The notes beneath the pieces are model-generated. The model did no database searches, was not told where the DNA came from, and was given only the letters and a program-made list of their open reading frames with translations. Positions 32,967 to 45,794 of a DNA stretch of 64,000 nt are shown here, in pieces. Position numbers and translations under genes: made by a program. Positions within the stretch are counted from its first letter, which is position 1; the number at the start of each line of letters is the position of its first letter. This DNA comes from Hordeum vulgare subsp. vulgare. Taxonomy: Eukaryota; Streptophyta; Magnoliopsida; Poales; Poaceae. The DNA lies in the NCBI RefSeq assembly GCF_904849725.1, contig NC_058519.1, forward strand, positions 24,845,267 to 24,909,266, written 5' to 3'.

Positions 32967-34208
32967 TAGGTTCATGCGTAGATGTCTTCTCGAGTAGAAC
33001 ACAAAAGTTTTTGTGGGCGGTGATGTGCGTTTTGCTGCCCTCCTTAGTCTTTTCTTGATTCCGCGATATTGTTGGATTGAAGCGGCTTGGACCGACATTA
33101 CTCGTACGCTTACGAGAGATTGGTTTCATTGTTCCAAGTAACCCCCTTTGCTCAAAGATGACTGGCAAGTGTCGGTTTCTCCAACTTTAGTTGAATCGGA
33201 TTTGACCGAGGAGGTCCTTGGATGAGGTTAAATAGCAACTCATATATCTCCGTTGTGGTGTTTGCGTAAGTAAGATGCGATCCTACTAGATACCCATGGT
33301 CACCACGTAAAACATGCAACAACAAAATTAGAGGACGTCTAACTTGTTTTTGCAGGGTATGATTGTGATGTGATATGGCCAACGATGTGATGTGATATAT
33401 TGGATGTATGAGATGATCATGTTGTAATAGAAATATCGACTTGCACGTCGATGGTACGGCAACCGGCAGGAGCCATAGGGTTGTCTTTATACTAACGTTT
33501 GTGCTTGCAGATGCATTTACTATTTTGCTAGGATGTAGCTTTAGTAGTAATAGCATGAGTAGCACGACAACCCCGATGGCAACACGTTGATGGATGATCA
33601 TGGTGTGGCGCCGGTGACAAGAAGATCGTGTCGGTGCTTTGGTGATGGAGATCAAGAAGCACGTGATGATGGCCATATCATGTCACTTATGAATTGCATG
33701 TGATGTTAATCCTTTTATGCACCTTATTTTGCTTAGAACGACGGTAGCATTATGAGGTGATCTCTCACTAAAATTTCAAGACGAAATTGTGTTCTCCCCG
33801 ACTGTGCACCGTTGCTACAGTTCGTCGTTTCGAGACACCACGTGATGATCGGGTGTGATAGACTCAACGTTCACATACAACGGGTGCAAAACAGTTGCGC
33901 ACGCGGAACACTCGGGTTAAGCTTGACGAGCCTAGCATGTGCAGACATGGCCTCGGAACACATGAGACCGAAAGGTCGATCATGAATCATATAGATGATA
34001 TGATTAGCATAGGGATGCTTACCACTGAAACTATACTCAACTCACGTGATGATCGGACTTGGGATAGTGTAAGTGGATCATGAACCACTCAAATGACTAG
34101 AGAGATGTACTTTTTGAGTGGGAGTTTAGCATATAATTTGATTAAGTTAAACTCTAATTATCTTGAACATAGTCTAAGTCCACTTTGAATATATTTGTGT
34201 TGTAGATC
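32967..34208. other. Copia untranslated leader
   Basis: About 1.2 kb between primer binding site and gag ATG, without a long frame. It is expected to hold packaging and dimerisation signals; none can be pinpointed by eye. Confidence 0.6.
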
Positions 34209-37200
34209 ATGGCTCACGCGACAGTCATCCTGAATTTTAATACATTCCTAGAGAAAGCTAAGTTGAAAGATGATGGAAGCAACTTTGTAGACTGGGCTCG
34301 TAATCTTAAGCTAATCTTACAAGCTGGGAAGAAGGATTATGTCCTTAATGCTGCGCTAGGAGATGAACCACCCGCTACGGCTGATCAGGATGTTAAGAAC
34401 GCTTGGTTAGCACGTAAGGAGGACTACTCAATAGTTCAATGTGCAGTCTTGTATGGCTTAGAACCGGGACTTCAACGTTGCTTTGAGCGTCATGGAGCAT
34501 TTGAGATGTTCCAGGAGTTGAAGTTTATCTTTCAGAAGAACGCCCGGATCGAGAGGTATGAGACCTCTGATAAATTCTATGCTTGCAAGATGGAGGAAAA
34601 CTCGTCTGTCAGTGAACATGTGCTCAAAATGTCTGGGTACTCAAACCGTCTAGCTGAGCTGGGGATTGAACTCCCGCAAGAGGCTATCACTGACAGAATC
34701 CTTCAATCACTGCCGCCAAGCTATAAAGGCTTTGTGTTGAACTACAACATGCAAGGGATGAACAAGTCTCCCGGCGAGTTGTTTGCGATGCTGAAAGTCG
34801 CAGAGTCTGAACTCCGTAAAGAGCATCAAGTGTTGATGGTGAATAAGACCACTAGTTTCAAGAGAAACGGCAAAGGCAAGAAGGGCAATTCGAAGAAGAG
34901 CGGCAAGCATGTTGCCAATCCGTCGAAGAAACCCAAAGCTGGACCTAAGCCTGAAACGGAGTGTTACTATTGCAAGGGTATGGGTCACTGGAAGCGCAAT
35001 TGCCCCAAGTATCTGGCAGATAAGAAGGCGGGCAAAGAAAAATCAGGTATATTTGATATACATGTTATTGATGTGTACTTAACCGGCTCTCGTAGTAGTG
35101 CCTGGGTATTCGATACCGGTTCTGTTGCTCATATTTGCAACTCGAAACAGGAACTGCGGAATAGACGAAGGCTGGCGAAAGATGAAGTGACGATGCGCGT
35201 AGGAAATGGTTCCAAGGTTGATGCAATCGCCGTCAGCACAGTGTCACTTCAGCTACCGTCGGGATTAGTGATGAACTTAAATCATTGTTATTTAGTGCCT
35301 GCGTTGAGCATGAACATTATATCTGGATCTTGTTTATTGCGAGACGGTTACTCTTTTAAGTGAGAGAATAATGGTTGTTCTATTTCTATGAGTAACATCT
35401 TTTATGGTCATGCACCGAATGTGAGAGGATTGTTCATATTGAATCTTGATAGCGATACGCATATACATAACATTGAGACCAAAAGAGTTAGAGTAAACAA
35501 TGATAGCGCCATATTTTTGTGGCACTGCCGCTTAGGTCATATTGGTGTAAAGCGCATGAAGAAACTCCATGCTGATGGACTTTTGGAGTCACTTGACTTT
35601 GATTCACTTGACACGTGCGAACCATGCCTCATGGGCAAGATGACTAAAACTCCGTTCTCCGGAACAATGGAGCGTGCAAGTGACTTATTGGAAATCATAC
35701 ATACCGATGTGTGTGGTCCGATGAGCGTGGAGGCACGAGGCGGATATCGTTATTTTCTCACCTTCACTGACGATTTGAGTAGGTATGGCTATGTCTACTT
35801 GATGAAGCACAAGTCTGAAACATTTGAAAAGTTCAAGCAATATCAGAGTGAAGTGGAAAATCATCGTAACAAGAAGATCAAGTTCCTACGGTCTGATCGT
35901 GGGGGTGAATATCTGAGTTTCGAGTTTGGTGATCACTTAAGAAAATGTGAAATTATTTCACAGTTGACACCGCCTGGAACACCACAGCGTAATGGTGTGT
36001 CCGAACGTCGTAATCGTACTCTATTAGAGATGGTGCGATCTATGATGTCTCTTACTGATTTGCCGTTATCATTTTGGGGTATGCATTAGAAACAGCTGCA
36101 TTCACTTTAAATAGGGCACCATCAAAATCCGTTGAGACGACACCATACGAACTGTGGTATGGCAAAAGGCCAAAATTGTCGTTTCTTAAAGTTTGGGGAT
36201 GTGATGCTTATGTCAAAAAGCTTCAGCCTGAAAAGCTGGAACCCAAAGCGGAAAAGTGCGTCTTCATAGGTTACCCAAAAGAGACAGTTGGGTACACCTT
36301 CTATCTCAAATCCGAGGGCAAAGTGTTTGTTGCTAAGAACGGAACTTTTCTCGAGAAGGAGTTTCTCTCGAGAGAATTGAGTGGGAGGAAGATAGAACTT
36401 GACAAGGTTGTCGAACCTCTAATCCCTCTGGATGGTGGCGCAGGGCAAGGGGAAACCTCTGTCGTTGCGACGCCGGTTGAGGAGGAAGTTAATGATGATG
36501 ATCATGAAACTCCAGTTCAAGTTTCTATTGAACCACGCAGGTCGACGAGATCACGTGCTGCTCCAGAGTGGTACGGTAATCCCGTCCTATCAATCATGTT
36601 GTTAGACAACAATGAACCTGCAAATTATGAAGAAGCAATGGTGGGCCCAGATTCCAACAAATGGCTAGAAGCCATGAAGTCCGAGATAGGATCCATGTAT
36701 GAGAACAAAGTGTGGACTTTGGAGATACTACCTGAGGGCCGCAAGGCTATTCAGAACAAATGGATCTTTAAGAAGAAGACGGACGCTGACGGCAATGTGA
36801 CCGTTTATAAAGCTCGACTTGTGGCAAAGGGTTTTTCACAAGTTCCAGGAGTTGACTACGATGAGACTTTCTCACCCGTAGCGATGCTTAAGTCCGTCAG
36901 AATCATGTTAGCAATAGCTGCATTTTTCGATTATGAAATCTGGCAGATGGATGTCAAAACGGCGTTCCTTAACGGTTTCCTTAAGGAAGAGTTGTATATG
37001 ATGCAACCCGAAGGTTTTGTCGATCCTAAGAATGCTAACAAGGTGTGCAAGCTCCAGCGATCCATTTATGGACTGGTGCAAGCATCTCGGAGTTGGAACA
37101 AACGCTTTGATGAGGTGATCAAAGCATTTGGGTTTATACAAGTGGTTGGAGAATCTTGTATTTACAAGAAAGTGAGTGGGAGCTCCGTGGCGTTTCTAAT

Positions 37201-38188
37201 ATTATATGTGGATGACATATTACTGATTGGAAAAAACGTAGAGCTTTTGGAGAGCATAAAAGGTTACTTGAATAAAAGTTTCTCTATGAAGGACCTAGGA
37301 GAAGCTGCTTACATTCTAGGCATTAAGATCTATAGGGATAGATCAAAACGCCTGATAGGACTTTCACAAAGCACATACCTTGATAAAGTTTTGAAGAGGT
37401 TCAAAATGGAACAGTCCAAGAAAGGGTTCTTGCCAGTTTTACAAGGTACGAGATTGAGTAAGACTCAGTGCCCAGCAACTGATGAAGATGGAGAGCATAT
37501 GCGCTCCGTCCCCTATGCTTCAGCCATAGGTTCTATCATGTATGCAATGTTGTGCACTAGACCGGATGTTAGCCTGGCCATAAGTATGGCAGGTAGGTTC
37601 TAGAGTAATCCAGGAGTGGATCACTGGACAGCGGTCAAGAATATCCTGAAGTACCTGAAAAGGACTAAGGAGATGTTTCTCGTATATGGAGGTGACGAAG
37701 AGCTCGCCGTAAAAGGTTACGTCGATGCAAGCTTTGACACAGATCCGGACGACTCTAAGTCGCAAACCGGATACGTATTTATTCTTAATGGGGGTGCAGT
37801 AAGCTGGTGCAGTTCCAAGCAAAGCGCCGTAGCAGATTCTACATGTGAAGCGGAGTACATGGCTGCCTCGGAAGCGGCTAAGGAGGGTGTCTGGATGAAG
37901 CAGTTCATGACGGATCTTGGAGTGGTGCCAAGCGCACTGAATCCAATAACCTTGTTCTGTGACAACACGGGTGCCATTGCCTTAGCAAAGGAACCACGGT
38001 TTCACAAGAAGACCAGACACATCAAACGACGCTTCAACCTCATCCGCGACTACGTCGAGGAAGAGGACGTAAATATATGCAAAGTGCACACGGATCTGAA
38101 TGTAGCAGACCCGCTGACTAAACCTCTTCCACGGCCAAAACATGATCGACACCAGAACTGTATGGGTGTTAGATTTATTACAATGTAA
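34209..38188 (+). pseudogene. Copia gag-pol polyprotein with two stops and one frameshift
   Basis: The frame opens at ATG 34209 and contains, in order: gag; a zinc knuckle CYYCKGMGHWKRNC (about 34965-35006); the protease active site WVFDTGSVAHIC; the integrase HHCC finger (WHCRLGHIG ... CEPCLMGK) and catalytic Asp in IHTDVCGPM; reverse transcriptase with LYVDDILLIG; and RNase H (DASFDTDPDDSKSQTGYVF). It ends at TAA 38186-38188. Lesions: TGA at 35361-35363, loss of one base near 36078 (integrase), and TAG at 37601-37603 (before RNase H, where a Gln codon is expected). Otherwise open throughout, so inactivation is recent. Confidence 0.9.
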
Positions 38189-38229
38189 TTCACATGGTGA
38201 TGTGAGGGCTAGATTATTGACTCTAGTGC

Positions 38230-38239
38230 AAGTGGGAGA
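38230..38239 (+). other. Polypurine tract of the Copia element
   Basis: 'aagtgggaga' lies directly before the 3' LTR, the expected place for plus-strand priming. Confidence 0.7.
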
Positions 38240-38240
38240 C

Positions 38241-40055
38241 TGTTGGAATTGTGCCCTAGAGGCAATAATAAATATAGTTATTATTATAATTCCTGTATCA
38301 AGATAATCGTTTATTATCCATGCTATAATTGTATTGAATGAAGACTCATTTACATGTGTGGATACATAGACAAAACATCGTCCCTAGCATGCCTCTAGTT
38401 GGCTAGCCAGTTGATCAATGATAGTCAGTGTCTTCTGATTATGAACAAGGTGTTGTTGCTTGATAACTGGATCACGTCATTAGGAGAATCACGTGATGGA
38501 CTAGACCCAAACTAATAGACATAGCATGTTGATCGTGTCATTTTGTTGCTACTGTTTTCTGCGTGTCAAGTATTTATTCCTATGACCATGAGATCATATA
38601 ACTCACTGACACCGGAGGAATGCTTTGTGTGTATCAAACGTCGCAACGTAACTGGGTGACTATAAAGGTGCTCTACAGGTATCTCCAAAGGTGTTAGTTG
38701 AGTTAGTATGGATCAAGACTGGGATTTGTCACTCCGTGTGACGGAGAGGTATCTCGGGGCCCACTCGGTAATACAAAATCCACACAAGCCTTGCAAGCAA
38801 TGTAACTTAGTGTAAGTTGCGGGATCTTGTATTACGAAACGAGTAAAGAGACTTGCCGGTAAACGAGATTGAAATAGGTATACGGATACTGACGATCGAA
38901 TCTCGGGCAAGTAACATACCGAAGGACGAAGGGAATGACATACGGGATTATATGAATCCTTGGCACTGAGGTTCAAACGATAAGATCTTCGTAGAATATG
39001 TAGGATCCAATATGGGCATCCAGGTCCCGCTATTGGATATTGACCAAGGAGTCTCTCGGGTCATGTCTACATAGTTCTCGAACCCGCAGGGTCTGCACAC
39101 TTAAGGTTCGACGTTGTTTTATGTGTATTTGAGTTATATGGTTGGTTACCGAATGTTGTTCGGAGTCCCGGATGAGATCACGGACGTCACAAGGGTTTCT
39201 GGAATAGTCCAGAAACGAAGATTGATATATAGGATGACCTCATTTGCTTACCGGAAGGTTTTCGGAGTTACCGGGAATGTACCGGGAATGACGAATGGGT
39301 TCCGGGAGTTCACCGGGGGGGGCAACCCACCCCGGGGAAGCCCATAGGCCTTGGGGGTGACACACCAGCCCTTAGTGGGCTGGTGGGACAGCCCAAAAGG
39401 GTCTATGCGCCAAGGAGAAGAAAATCAAGAGAGAAAAAAAAAGGAGGAAGTGGGAAGGAAGGGGGACTCCCTCCCACCAAACCTAGTCCAACTCGGTTTG
39501 GGGGGGAGAGTCCTCCCCCTTGGACTCGGCCGACCCCCTTGGGGCTCCTTGAGCCCCAAGGCAAGGTCCCCTCCCTCCCACCTATATATACGGAGGTTTT
39601 AGGGCTGATTTGAGACGACTTTTCCACGGCAGCCCGACCACATACCTCCACGGTTTTTCCTCTAGATCGCGTTTCTGCGGAGCTCGGGCGGAGCCCTGCT
39701 GAGACAAGGTCATCACCAACCTCCGGAGCGCCGTCACGCTGCCGGAGAACTCTTCTACCTCTCCATCTCTCTTGCTGGATCAAGAAGGCCGAGATCATCG
39801 TCGAGCTGTACGTGTGCTGAACGCGGAGGTGCCGTCCGTTCGGTACTAGATCGTGTGACTGATCGCGGGATTGTTCGCGGGGCGGATCGGGGGACGTGAG
39901 GACGTTCCACTACATCAACCGCGTTCTCTAACGCTTCTGCTGTACGGTCTACGAGGGTACGTAGATCACTCATCCCCTCTCGTAGATGGACATCACCATG
40001 ATAGGTCTTCGTGCGCGTAGGAAAATTTTTGTTTCCCATGCGACGTTCCCCAACA
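38241..40055 (+). repeat. 3' LTR of the Copia element, full length, 1,815 bp
   Basis: Starts TGTTGGAATTGTGCCC and ends CCCCAACA. It contains a GC-rich segment (39310-39580) and a TATA box followed by a likely start of transcription near 39610-39620. It serves as reference for the deletion in the 5' LTR. Confidence 0.95.
39583..39590 (+). promoter_or_regulatory. LTR TATA box, present only in the 3' LTR
   Basis: 'cctatatatacggagg' within the part deleted from the 5' LTR. From the 3' LTR it would drive transcription out of the element into the 465-bp array. Confidence 0.6.
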
Positions 40056-42590
40056 TTTTCTATGCAGCATCTCCTCTTTTTTTCTTTCTTAAACATTCTT
40101 AGCACCTTGCACTGCTAGTATTCAAATATGAGGTAAACGGCGACTGCTTTGTACCTGCAGATGATTGATGGTAAATTTCTTATCTTCCCGGCTTATGTTT
40201 GTACATGGAATGTTTTGGTATTTCTGCAGATGAGCGACAAAAATCACACTGTCACTGACGTTTTTTTTTCACGCTTCCACATAGCATGTAGCAGTTGCAT
40301 GCATTATCAGGTTTACTATTGAGGCCGTAAGGCTGAGTCCTTTATCTTATAAAACAAGCTCATTTAGTTCAGTTCATTCAGCTTCACTGGTGGTATCTGT
40401 AAAATGTGAGAGTGTACAATTTTGTTGTACATGCATTATACATGCATGTCTATTCAGTCAAATTAGATTGTTGTTTTCTTTGTAGCAAATGCCTGGATAT
40501 TATATTTGGAATTAGGCACTTTCTATGCACCATCTCCTCTTTTTTTCTTTCTTAAACATTCTTAGCACCTTGCACTACTCGTATTCAAATATGAGGTAAA
40601 TGGTGACTGCTTTGTATCTGCAGATGATTGATGGTAAACTTCTTATCTTTCTGGCCCATGTTTGTACATGGAGTGTTTTGGTATTTCTGCAGATGAGAGA
40701 CAAAAATCACAAAGTCACTGACGTTTTTTTTTCTACGCTTCCACATAGCATGTAGCAGTTGCATGCATTATCAGGTTTACTATTCAGGCCGTAAGGCTGA
40801 GTCCTTTTTCTTATACAACAAGCTCATTTAGTTCAGTTCATTCAGCTTTAGTGGTGGTATCTGTAAAATATGGAAGTGTATAATTTTGTTGTACATGCAT
40901 TATACATGCATGTCTATTCAATCAAATTAGATTGTTGTTTTTCTTTGTAGCGAATCCATGTATATTCTATTTGGAATTAGGCATTTTCTATGCACCATCT
41001 CCTCTTTTTTTCCTTCTTAAACATTCTCAGCACCTTGCACTGCTGGTATTCAAATATGTGATAAACAGTGACTGCTTTGTACCTGCAGATGATTGATGGT
41101 AAATTTCTTATCTTTCTGGCTCATGTTTGTACATGGAGTGTTTTGGTATTTCTGCAGATGAGAGACAAAAATCACACTGTCACTGACGTTTTTTTTCTGC
41201 GCTTCCACATAGCATGTAGCAGTTGCATGCATTATCAGGTTTACTATTGAGGCCGTAAGGCTAAGTCCTTTTTCTTATACAAAAAGCTCATTTAGTTCAG
41301 TTCATTCAGCTTCAGTGGTGGTATCTGTAAAATGTGGAAGGGTACAATTTTGTTGTACATGCATTATACGTGCATGTCTATAAGTCTATTTAGTCAAATT
41401 ATATTGTTGTTTTTCTTTGTAGCAAATCCCTGGATATTCTATTTGGAATTAGGCATTTTCTGTGCACCATCTCCATCTCCTCTTTTTTTTCTTCCTTAAA
41501 CATTCTTAGCACCTTGCACTGCTGGTATTCAAATACGAGGTAAACGGTGACTGCTTTGTACCTGCAGATGATTGATGTTAAATTTCTTATCTTTCTGGCT
41601 CATGTTTGTAGATGGAGTGTTTTGATATTTCTGCAGATGAGAGGCAAAAATCCCGATGTCACTGACATTTTTTTTCTGCGCTCCTACATAGCATGTAGCA
41701 GTTGCCTGCATTATCAGGTTTACTATTGAGGTCGTAAGGCTGAGTCCTTTTTTATACAACAAGCTCATTTAGTTCAGTTCGTTCAGCTTCATTGGTGGTA
41801 TCTGTAAAATGTGGAAGTGTACAGTTTTGTTGTGCATGCATTATACATGCATGTTATTCAGTCAAATTAGATTGTTGTTTTTCTTTGTAGTGAATCCCTG
41901 GATATTCTATTTGGAATTAGGCATTTTCTGTGCACCATCTCCTCTTTTTTTCTGTCTTAAACATTCTTAGTACATTGCACTGCTGGTATTCAAACATGAG
42001 GTAAATGGTGACTACTTTATACCTGCAGATAATTGATGGTAATTTTTTTTATCTTTCTGGCTCATGCTTGTACATGGAGTGTTTTGGTACTTCAGCAGAT
42101 CAGAGACAAAAATCACACTGTTACTGACTTTTTTTTCTCCGCTCCTACATAACATGTAGCAGTTGCCTACATTATCAGGTTTACTATTGAGGCCGTAAGG
42201 CTGAGTCCTTTTTCTTATACAACAAGCTCATTTAGTTCAGTTCATTCGGCTTTAGTGGTAGTATCTGTAAAATGTGGAAGTGTACAGTTTTGTTGTACAT
42301 GCATTATACATTCATGTCTATTCAGTCAATTTAAATTGTTGTTTTTCTTTGTAGCGAATCCTTGGATATTCTATTTGGAATTAGGCATTTTTTGTGCACC
42401 ATCTCCTCTTTTTTTCTTTCTTAAACATTCTTGCACATTGCACTGCTGGTATTCAAATATGAGGTAAACGATGACCGCTTTGTACCTGCAGATGATTGAT
42501 GGTAAATTTCTTATCTTTTTGGCTCATGTTTGTACATGGAGTGTTTTAGTACTTCAGCAGATCAGAGACAAAAATCACACTGTCACTGAC

Positions 42591-42947
42591 TCACTATATA
42601 ACATGTCCGAAGAAATACTTGACCAACAGATTTGGCTCATGTCGGTAACATTATGTCAAGCTTACAAAGGGACTCTCTATGAGAATTAGGTTTTGGACCT
42701 CTACTTGCATAATATTATATGCTTCCAGGTAGATCAACAAACATGTTGTCCATCGGCTATCGTTTTCTTTTTTACTTATATGCAACTGAATTTTGTACTT
42801 TTTAATATATTTTGTTGCAATATAAAGGGAGTTTCATCAATTATAAAACCATGGTGCAATATATTTTGTACTTTTTAATATATTTTGTTCCATCATATAT
42901 CCCTCCCCATCATCATTTGTGTTCATGGTGTGTTGTGTTTTTTAGGT
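42591..42947. other. Spacer before the Helitron-type remnant
   Basis: AT-rich, with 'tatattttgt' repeated around 42800-42890. No gene is seen. Confidence 0.4.
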
Positions 42948-44922
42948 ATGGGGGATGATGATGCGCCGCGGCGATGGCAGGAACGGCGGGATGTTCGTCG
43001 TAGGAAACGTCATGTAGATTCGTCGTTTGGTTGGTATTAGGTGTGCTTCTTTTTTGTCCGTGTTGTGTGGTTGCCTTATTTTTGCACCCTTTTGGTTTAG
43101 CTTTTTCTGATTTTTATAATTGACTTTTTGCTTTTTGTAGATGGAAGGAATGTTTGGGCTGCGCTTAAAGAATTGGTTGATCCTTGTCATGTTGTTGTTA
43201 GAGTTGCATCTGATGTGGAAGTTCTTTACCGTCCGTATTTTACTACTGGTTGGTTGTATGGTTCGTCACATGGACCAACCCCTTCTGATGTGTTTGTTTA
43301 TTCCGTTTTTTGCTAGCATTATTCATACGTGTGATGTAGTTGTTTGATTTATTTATTTTTCCTGTTTGTTTTGTATAGTTCTTCCTACACATGTTGTTAG
43401 TCGTGTTGATGCTGCTTGGAATCATCGGAAGCGAAGGATTCTTCGAGATTATTACACTGGTAAATATAAAGGTGTGTATTTCTTATTTTCCTTTGTTATG
43501 ATCTCAAATGTTGATTGTTTTGTTGGCTGTTGGTTTAAGATTGCAAGTATTTGTTGTGTTGTAGTTTGTGCCATGGAGCCATCGTTCGCTAAGGACAATA
43601 TGTTACTTTGTAAAGGTAGTTAGTTTTATATGTTATTTTTCTTTGGATCCCCTGGTTGCTTTTGGCTCACTTACTATTGTTTTTTGTTATTCCTCTTAGG
43701 CATTTCACGTATTCGCTCTTACGATGGCGGTCGTGAGTATGTTTGCCCAACGTGTGGTGCTTTATTTTGGTTTTCGAAAGGTGTAAGAGTTATGTCACTG
43801 GTGGTGGTCGCCTTCTAGTGTATACTGGCTGTTGCAAGGGAGGCAAGGTGTCCTTGCCTTCCTTTCCTGATTGGCCATCTCCTCTCAAGGACTTCATCAA
43901 ATTTGATGGAGGCCTTCTATCTAGCCGTTTTATGCGTTTGATAGACATTACAATTCTAGTTTTATTTCACGACTCTTGGTGCTCGAGTTGATCAGAGTAT
44001 TAATATTGGTGGAGGTCCCTATGTTTTCAAGATAAATGGCGTGGTTTGTCATCGTATTGGTCCTCTATTTCCTTATGAGAACAGTGCGCCAAAGTATGCT
44101 CAGCTTTATATGGTGGAATCTGCTGATGAAGTACACTGCAAAATTAATGTTTGTGATCGTCAGGGAGCTGATTATCTTGATCTTGATCCAGTTATTGTGG
44201 CCTCTCTTACTGCTATGTTAAATACGCATCATAAACTGGTCCATAAGTTTAGAATGGCTAGGGAAAATTTGTGTTCTCTTTGTCCTCCTAAGGTGGCCAT
44301 ACGTTTTATGGGTGATGAAGGTGGTGTTCATGGTAACCTTTTTCTGGCCCTACTTCATGTGAGGTGGCTGCTCTTATTGTTGGGGATTACACACCTGAAA
44401 AAGATTTGATGTCATTGCTGAAACTCGGTATGGTTTTCTTCAGCATATTTCTTCGTTGAATTCGAGTCTTATGCCCCTAAGTATCCTCTATTATTTCCGT
44501 TTGATGACAAAAGGTTTCATCTCGGTATCAAGTATGTTGCTGCTGGTGGTTTTGGTGAAGATGGGTATCATAATATTGGTGTACGTTTACGTGGTTGCTC
44601 TTCACGAGGACAAGTATCTATAATGGAATATTATAATTATTATTTTTACTACAGACGTGGGGAGTCAAATCCTTATACTTGTTGTGGTCGTCTGAGCCAG
44701 AAGATAAGTGTGAATTCTTATTTCTGCGTGGAAGCTAATCGTTTGGATTTTTACTTTCAGCAGCAAGATAATTTACGTTCTGAGACGTATCAAGGTATTA
44801 CTGATGCTATCAGACAAGGTGGATCTACTGGTGAGAGTATAAAGATTCAGTATCTAGACGGACCATCTCCTTACACGTATTTCTTGTATTATATGCCTCT
44901 TATCTATGTTTCACTTAGATGA
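42948..44922 (+). pseudogene. Helitron Rep/helicase N-terminal remnant, multi-exon, broken
   Basis: Pieces of the protein region upstream of and around the Helitron helicase-like domain are read on the plus strand in several frames: a small first exon at 42948 (MGDDDAPRRWQERRDVRRRK), an exon near 43385-43470, then SYDGGREYVCPTCGALFWFS (43713), TGCCKGGKVSLPSFPDWPSP (43827) and KDFIKFDGG, GGPYVFKINGVVCHRIG (44011), and EYYNYYFYYRRGESNPYTCC (44626) followed by GRLSQKISVNSYFCVEANRL. At least three frame changes separate them. The Rep catalytic tyrosines and the helicase walker motifs lie downstream in the family and are absent here. Helitron ends (5' TC, 3' hairpin with CTRR) were not identified. 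Confidence 0.75.
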
Positions 44923-45239
44923 ACAATTCCTTTTATGCACTAAGTCTTAACGGCTACTCGCCTGTGCATGGACTAAAAATGTATTGTTTTTACATATAAG
45001 CTACTTTGTTCTAAGCAAAACCTCAAATAAACTTATCACACATTATAAGACGCACTAAATAGTTAACTGATCTACGTTGATCCCTTTTCCTACCGTTAGG
45101 AACCTTGGTGATATGTTGTTATACCCTACCGCAAGGGACCTCGGTGGTAGGAAAATGATAAGATCCCGAATTTTTTGCAAACAAAGGTAAGAAATCGATT
45201 AACTTCACTAAAAAGGTCAAAACACGAAATTTTACCGGC
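44923..45239. other. Spacer between Helitron remnant and CACTA 2
   Basis: Contains two diverged copies of a 'ctaccgttaggaaccttggt' type block (near 45091 and 45124). No gene is seen. Confidence 0.4.
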
Positions 45240-45279
45240 ATACACTAGTAGAAAACGGGCCTTTGGCCGGGACCATTTA

Positions 45280-45490
45280 GTCCCGGCATGCCTCTGGGCC
45301 GGGACTAAAGGCCCGGCCACGTCGCCCCAATTCTCATATCCTCCCTCGAGGCTTTAGTCCCGGTCCGTAAGGAGCCTTTAGTCCCGGTTCGTGTCCCAAA
45401 CCGGGACTAAAGGGCTACGCGGTGGGCAGCCCGCATGTGCGCCACCTTTAGTCCCGGTTTGTGTCTCAAACCGGGACTAAAGTCCTCTGC
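45280..45490. repeat. Left subterminal hairpin repeats of CACTA 2
   Basis: 'tagtcccggttcgtgtccca' and 'tagtcccggtttgtgtctca', each followed by the inverted 'aaccgggactaaag', plus a GGCC-containing variant nearer the end. A 'cctatatatagca' TATA box follows near 45490 and fits the transposase promoter. Confidence 0.85.
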
Positions 45491-45794
45491 CTATATATAG
45501 CACAGCCCCCTCTCCCCTCTTCGTTGCATTTTTCTTGGATGGAGGATTGTGGGTGGGTGCTTGCCCTCCACTTTTTTTGATGCACTAGAGGTGTTTGTTG
45601 AAATGTGTGTTAGAGCGATGCCGCTTCAGTTCACCGAACACAACTACGATATGAGATGCCCGAGCCACGCTTAAACCTCTTCCTCTTTATTTCTACTTAT
45701 TCTAAAAGGTTAGCAACTATATTTCCTCGTTTAGACCGTGCGGTACTAATTTTTAGGATCGTGATTGTATTTGATATACTATCGTATAACGCAG

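Larger units (their letters stand above)
31667..40055 (+). mobile_element. Complete Ty1/Copia LTR retrotransposon, 8,389 bp
   Basis: Two LTRs start TGTTGGAATTGTGCCC and end CGTTCCCCAACA. The target duplication TTTTC lies at 31662-31666 and 40056-40060. Domain order is gag, protease, integrase, reverse transcriptase, RNase H, which defines Copia. The polyprotein is broken at three places and the 5' LTR lacks about 530 bp, so the copy is not autonomous. The LTR start resembles that of Angela/WIS elements, but the family is not certain. Confidence 0.95.
31412..42590. repeat. Tandem array of about 465-bp units, split by a Copia insertion
   Basis: The block 'catgtagcagttgc' recurs at 31431, 40285, 40749, 41213, 41692 and 42153 (periods 464, 464, 479 and 461 in the uninterrupted part). 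Each unit also has 'gaggccgtaaggctgagtcc', 'tgtacatgcattatacatgc', a T-rich tract and two 'ctgcag' sites before short ATG frames (MIDGKFLIFLAHVCTWSVL). The unit at 31431 is interrupted at 31667 by the Copia element and resumes at 40056. The array ends in sequence that runs into the Helitron-type remnant. Confidence 0.9.
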
